DNA of 64,000 nucleotides, taken from contig DFQF01000070.1 of NCBI GenBank assembly GCA_002377645.1, positions 34,244 through 98,243 of the forward strand. The letters run 5' to 3'. The stretch comes from Nitrospinaceae bacterium UBA3496 (GTDB lineage Bacteria > UBA8248). Within the stretch, counting starts at the first letter, position 1; the number at the start of each line of letters is the position of its first letter. Below, piece after piece: positions 61,515 to 64,000 of this stretch. The notes beneath the pieces were generated by a model. That model was not told where the DNA came from, did no database searches, and worked only from the letters and a program-made list of their open reading frames with translations. A program made the position numbers and the translations under genes.

Positions 61515-63551
61515 ATGATTGTAAAAAGAATTTTACTAATAACTCCTCTTATAATTATCTTTCTGCTTCTGCAATCTTTTTTCTGGGTTCCAAAATTTGA
61601 CGAACAATTTCTAGGGCATGGAAAAAGACTGACTCAATATATTCAGGGATCCATTGGCGACGCCCAAATCTTAAACCCAATTCTTCATGCAGATTCTTCA
61701 AGTGGAACTATAACAAATAAAATATTTGATGGACTAATCGACAGAGACAGAGATCTAACTTACAGAGGAAGACTTGCAAAATCTTGGAAAATAATTGAAG
61801 AAGCCTTCTTTGTTCCAAATACAAAAACAAACTCGGCAGAAAGAATCGCCAAAAAAATACAAACAGCTAAAAAAAATTTAAATCTTCCATGGCTAAACAA
61901 TATTACTTCTATAAAAGTTATTCCTCCAAAAAGAATTAAAGTTTCACAGAATTCTTCGAATCAGAATAAATCAATTGAAATTTTTTACCCGAAAAGAATA
62001 AAACTAACCTTAAAAAAGGTTGATCAAGATTTGTTTGATAAAATCAGAAATAACTTCGATGAAAAGTTTATAGAAGATGACTATTCTTCTTTCAAGAAAG
62101 GATCTAAGAAAAAGAAAATAAAACTTACCGAACATAATCCAATAATAATTTTTGAATTAAGACAAGGAGTCAAATTTCACGATGGGCATGAATTTGATGC
62201 AAAAGATGTTTTATTCACTTACAAATCGATTATGGACAACAAGAACCTATCTCCGAGAAAATCAGATTTTGAGCCAATAAAAAACATTCAAATCATAAAT
62301 AAAAGTAAAATTAAAATTAGATATAAAAGACTCTACTCTCCCGCTTTTGGTACTTGGTCAATAGGAATTTTACCAGAGCACCTTCTAAACAAGAAATCAT
62401 TAAAAAAAGAGTTAATAGCAAGAAAAATCAATAAAACTATTTTCTCTCTTCGTCTAAGCAAATTCAACAGAAACCCGATTGGAACAGGTCCATTCAAATT
62501 TAAAGAATGGAAAAGTGACGAATTAATAAAACTAGAAAGAAATGATCAATATTGGGAAGGACCTCCAAATTACAGTGAATTTATTTATCGTATAATTCCA
62601 GATTCACTAACTCAAGAAATGGCCTTTTACACAGGTACTATTGATAGTTATGGTGCAGGAGTACATCAAGTAAACAGACTAAAAAAAGACAAACGTTTTC
62701 AAGTTTTTTCTGGTTTATCTTTTGGGTATACATATATAGGTTACAATATGAGAAGAGAACCTTTCAACGACCCTCGTGTTAGGAAAGCACTCGGTATGGC
62801 TATCAACACTAAGCAAATTCATGAATTTATTCTCAATAATCAAGCGGAAGATATTACTGGTCCATTTATAAAACAAGGACCACATTATAATAAATCTGTC
62901 AGGCCAATCCCATATGATCCAAAACAAGCGATACAACTTCTACATGAAGCCGGATGGAAAAGAAGGGGTGGTGTTTTAGTTAAAAATGGGAAAAAACTAA
63001 GTTTCAAACTTTTAACAAACCATGGCAATGATATCAGAAAATCGATTGCTACTGTAATACAGGATTCATGGAAAAGAATAGGTATTGCAGTCAGCTTTGA
63101 CACAGTCGAATGGGCTGTTTTCATTAAAAAACATATTAACCAATTGAATTTCGATGCAGTTATTCTTGGATGGAGTTTAGGATTAGATCCTGACTTGTTC
63201 CAAATTTGGCATTCTAGTCAAACCAAAAAGGGGCAATTAAACTTTGTTGGATACAAAAACAAAAAAGCAGACGAACTCATTGTAAAAATTCGTCAAGAAT
63301 ATGACCTAAAAAAACAGATAAAATACGCGCATGAACTTCATCAAATTATCGCTGCAGATCAACCATACACATTCTTATACAATTCTAAATGGACCGCACT
63401 TCTTGATAGAAAAATTGCAATACTACGAAAATCAAAAAATGGACAACCCACTGCAAAAAAAATCACTGCCACAAAAACTGGTAGTTACTCTTTCGATTTT
63501 AACAAATGGATAAAATTTCCAACTACTCCTTCATTTGAGAGTAAATTTTGA
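61515..63551 (+). CDS. Peptide/nickel-type ABC transporter substrate-binding protein, enlarged
   Basis: A 678-residue family 5 binding protein (relatives are about 530). A hydrophobic signal or anchor (ILLITPLIIIFLLLQSFFWV) has no lipobox. RLTQYIQGSIGDAQILNPIL opens the mature domain, and core motifs include VKFHDGHEFDAKDVLFTYKSIMDN, NPIGTGPFKFKEW, DPRVRKALGMAINTKQI and YDPKQAIQLLHEAGW. Residues about 94-212 are a lysine-rich insert before FELRQGVKF. The hairpin CCCTA-AAGGC-TAGGG (61500-61514) ends directly at the ATG and holds the AAGG site, which could limit translation. The permease gene overlaps its stop. Probably imports peptides. Confidence 0.87.
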   Translation: MIVKRILLITPLIIIFLLLQSFFWVPKFDEQFLGHGKRLTQYIQGSIGDAQILNPILHADSSSGTITNKIFDGLIDRDRDLTYRGRLAKSWKIIEEAFFVPNTKTNSAERIAKKIQTAKKNLNLPWLNNITSIKVIPPKRIKVSQNSSNQNKSIEIFYPKRIKLTLKKVDQDLFDKIRNNFDEKFIEDDYSSFKKGSKKKKIKLTEHNPIIIFELRQGVKFHDGHEFDAKDVLFTYKSIMDNKNLSPRKSDFEPIKNIQIINKSKIKIRYKRLYSPAFGTWSIGILPEHLLNKKSLKKELIARKINKTIFSLRLSKFNRNPIGTGPFKFKEWKSDELIKLERNDQYWEGPPNYSEFIYRIIPDSLTQEMAFYTGTIDSYGAGVHQVNRLKKDKRFQVFSGLSFGYTYIGYNMRREPFNDPRVRKALGMAINTKQIHEFILNNQAEDITGPFIKQGPHYNKSVRPIPYDPKQAIQLLHEAGWKRRGGVLVKNGKKLSFKLLTNHGNDIRKSIATVIQDSWKRIGIAVSFDTVEWAVFIKKHINQLNFDAVILGWSLGLDPDLFQIWHSSQTKKGQLNFVGYKNKKADELIVKIRQEYDLKKQIKYAHELHQIIAADQPYTFLYNSKWTALLDRKIAILRKSKNGQPTAKKITATKTGSYSFDFNKWIKFPTTPSFESKF

Positions 63552-64000
63552 TTACCTTTTTAATTAGAACATGCTTATTTAAATTAGTTACGCTAATTAT
63601 AATATCTATAGTTAGTTTTTTAATTATTCATCTTGCTCCGGGCGAACCCAGTCAAATAGACCCTTTAAATCCCCGCTTTCAGAAAGAAGATTTAGAGAGA
63701 TATAGAAAAACTTTCAATTTGGACAAGCCACTTCATATTCAATATTTTCTTTTCTATAAGAAATTCTTTTCCAGCAAATTACGAAGTTTTAAGGATAACC
63801 AACCTGTTTTTCCAAAAATCTGGGAACGTTTCATGAACAGCCTTCCCCTTTTTATCGTAGGTACTATTTTAACTTGGGGGTTAGCTTTTCCTTTAGGAGT
63901 TAGCTCATCATTAAAACAAGACTCCTTAATTGACAAAGGAACTACTTTTTGTAGCTATCTATTAATTTCGATGCCAAGTTTTTTCTTAGCCTATCTCCTT
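63548..64000 (+). CDS. DppB-like ABC transporter permease, N-terminal part
   Basis: The first 151 codons of a permease that continues past the window end. TTG at 63548 overlaps the binding-protein stop (TTGA). The product starts MITFLIRTCLFKLVTLIIIS and continues with VSFLIIHLAPGEPSQIDPLNP, the usual DppB opening where the first helix is followed by a periplasmic LAPGxP loop. Then LERYRKTFNLDKPLHIQYFLF and WERFMNSLPLFIVGTILTWGLAFPLGV follow. It forms half of the membrane channel for a peptide-type importer. Confidence 0.88.
   Translation, partial: MITFLIRTCLFKLVTLIIISIVSFLIIHLAPGEPSQIDPLNPRFQKEDLERYRKTFNLDKPLHIQYFLFYKKFFSSKLRSFKDNQPVFPKIWERFMNSLPLFIVGTILTWGLAFPLGVSSSLKQDSLIDKGTTFCSYLLISMPSFFLAYLL

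Overview
The window is AT-rich (about one third G+C by eye) and densely coded, with short gaps and many stop/start overlaps. It looks like the chromosome of a Gram-negative (diderm), probably marine, free-living bacterium. Periplasmic SurA/PpiC-type foldases, a lipobox lipoprotein, a lipid-A-type glycosylation cassette and a TRAP transporter support a diderm. The mfd-PpiC-SurA order and PyrR-controlled pyr genes recall deltaproteobacteria-like or SAR324/Nitrospinota-like uncultured lineages, but the taxonomy is inference. TTG is used unusually often as a start codon, commonly behind a good Shine-Dalgarno sequence. No rRNA, tRNA, CRISPR array, prophage or insertion sequence was recognised.

Layout. 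1-4.3 kb (minus): a pyrimidine operon pyrR-pyrB-pyrC-carA-carB, with a promoter, a PyrR binding loop and an intrinsic attenuator in its leader. 4.3-12 kb (minus): aroF, a RodZ-like protein, mfd, two parvulin-type foldases and an S4 protein. The aroF leader carries an aromatic-rich reading frame and a terminator hairpin. 12.2-19.6 kb (plus): an acyl-CoA dehydrogenase, then yqeB, a CobS/MoxR-like ATPase, a CobT/CoxE-like VWA protein, yqeC and xdhC, which together look like a molybdenum-hydroxylase maturation cassette, followed by a cupin. 19.6-26.9 kb: a Dam methylase flanked by two pdxA-related direct repeats, pdxA, a two-subunit ThDP decarboxylase, two quinone-oxidoreductase-like MDR enzymes, a CCA/poly(A) nucleotidyltransferase and a second PyrR paralogue.

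26.9-40.4 kb: two divergent catabolic operons. The minus-strand one holds an MDR enzyme, an FlK-like thioesterase, a family III CoA-transferase and an alpha/beta hydrolase. The plus-strand one holds a TAXI-TRAP binding protein, a fused TRAP permease, two VOC proteins, a metallo-beta-lactamase-fold hydrolase and two tandem acyl-CoA synthetases. Together they suggest uptake of an unknown organic acid, activation to a CoA thioester and further breakdown. 40.4-45.1 kb (minus): a sugar cassette (DegT aminotransferase, GT39, GT2, LAB_N protein, Gfo/Idh oxidoreductase) that resembles lipid A or polyprenyl-phosphate aminosugar pathways.

45.3-58 kb: mixed metabolic and transport genes (TSUP, amidohydrolase, EamA, HNH, aroA, FmdB, CvpA, RimI, UPF0173, pgi, a half-size EamA protein, HyuA/HyuB). 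58.1-64 kb (plus): the glycolytic operon gap-pgk-tpiA-secG, followed by an enlarged peptide-type ABC binding protein and a DppB-like permease cut by the window end. The best candidates for new biology are the CobST-like/YqeBC/XdhC maturation cassette without an enzyme gene, the aromatic leader before aroF, the pdxA-derived repeats around dam, and the two divergent CoA-dependent catabolic operons.
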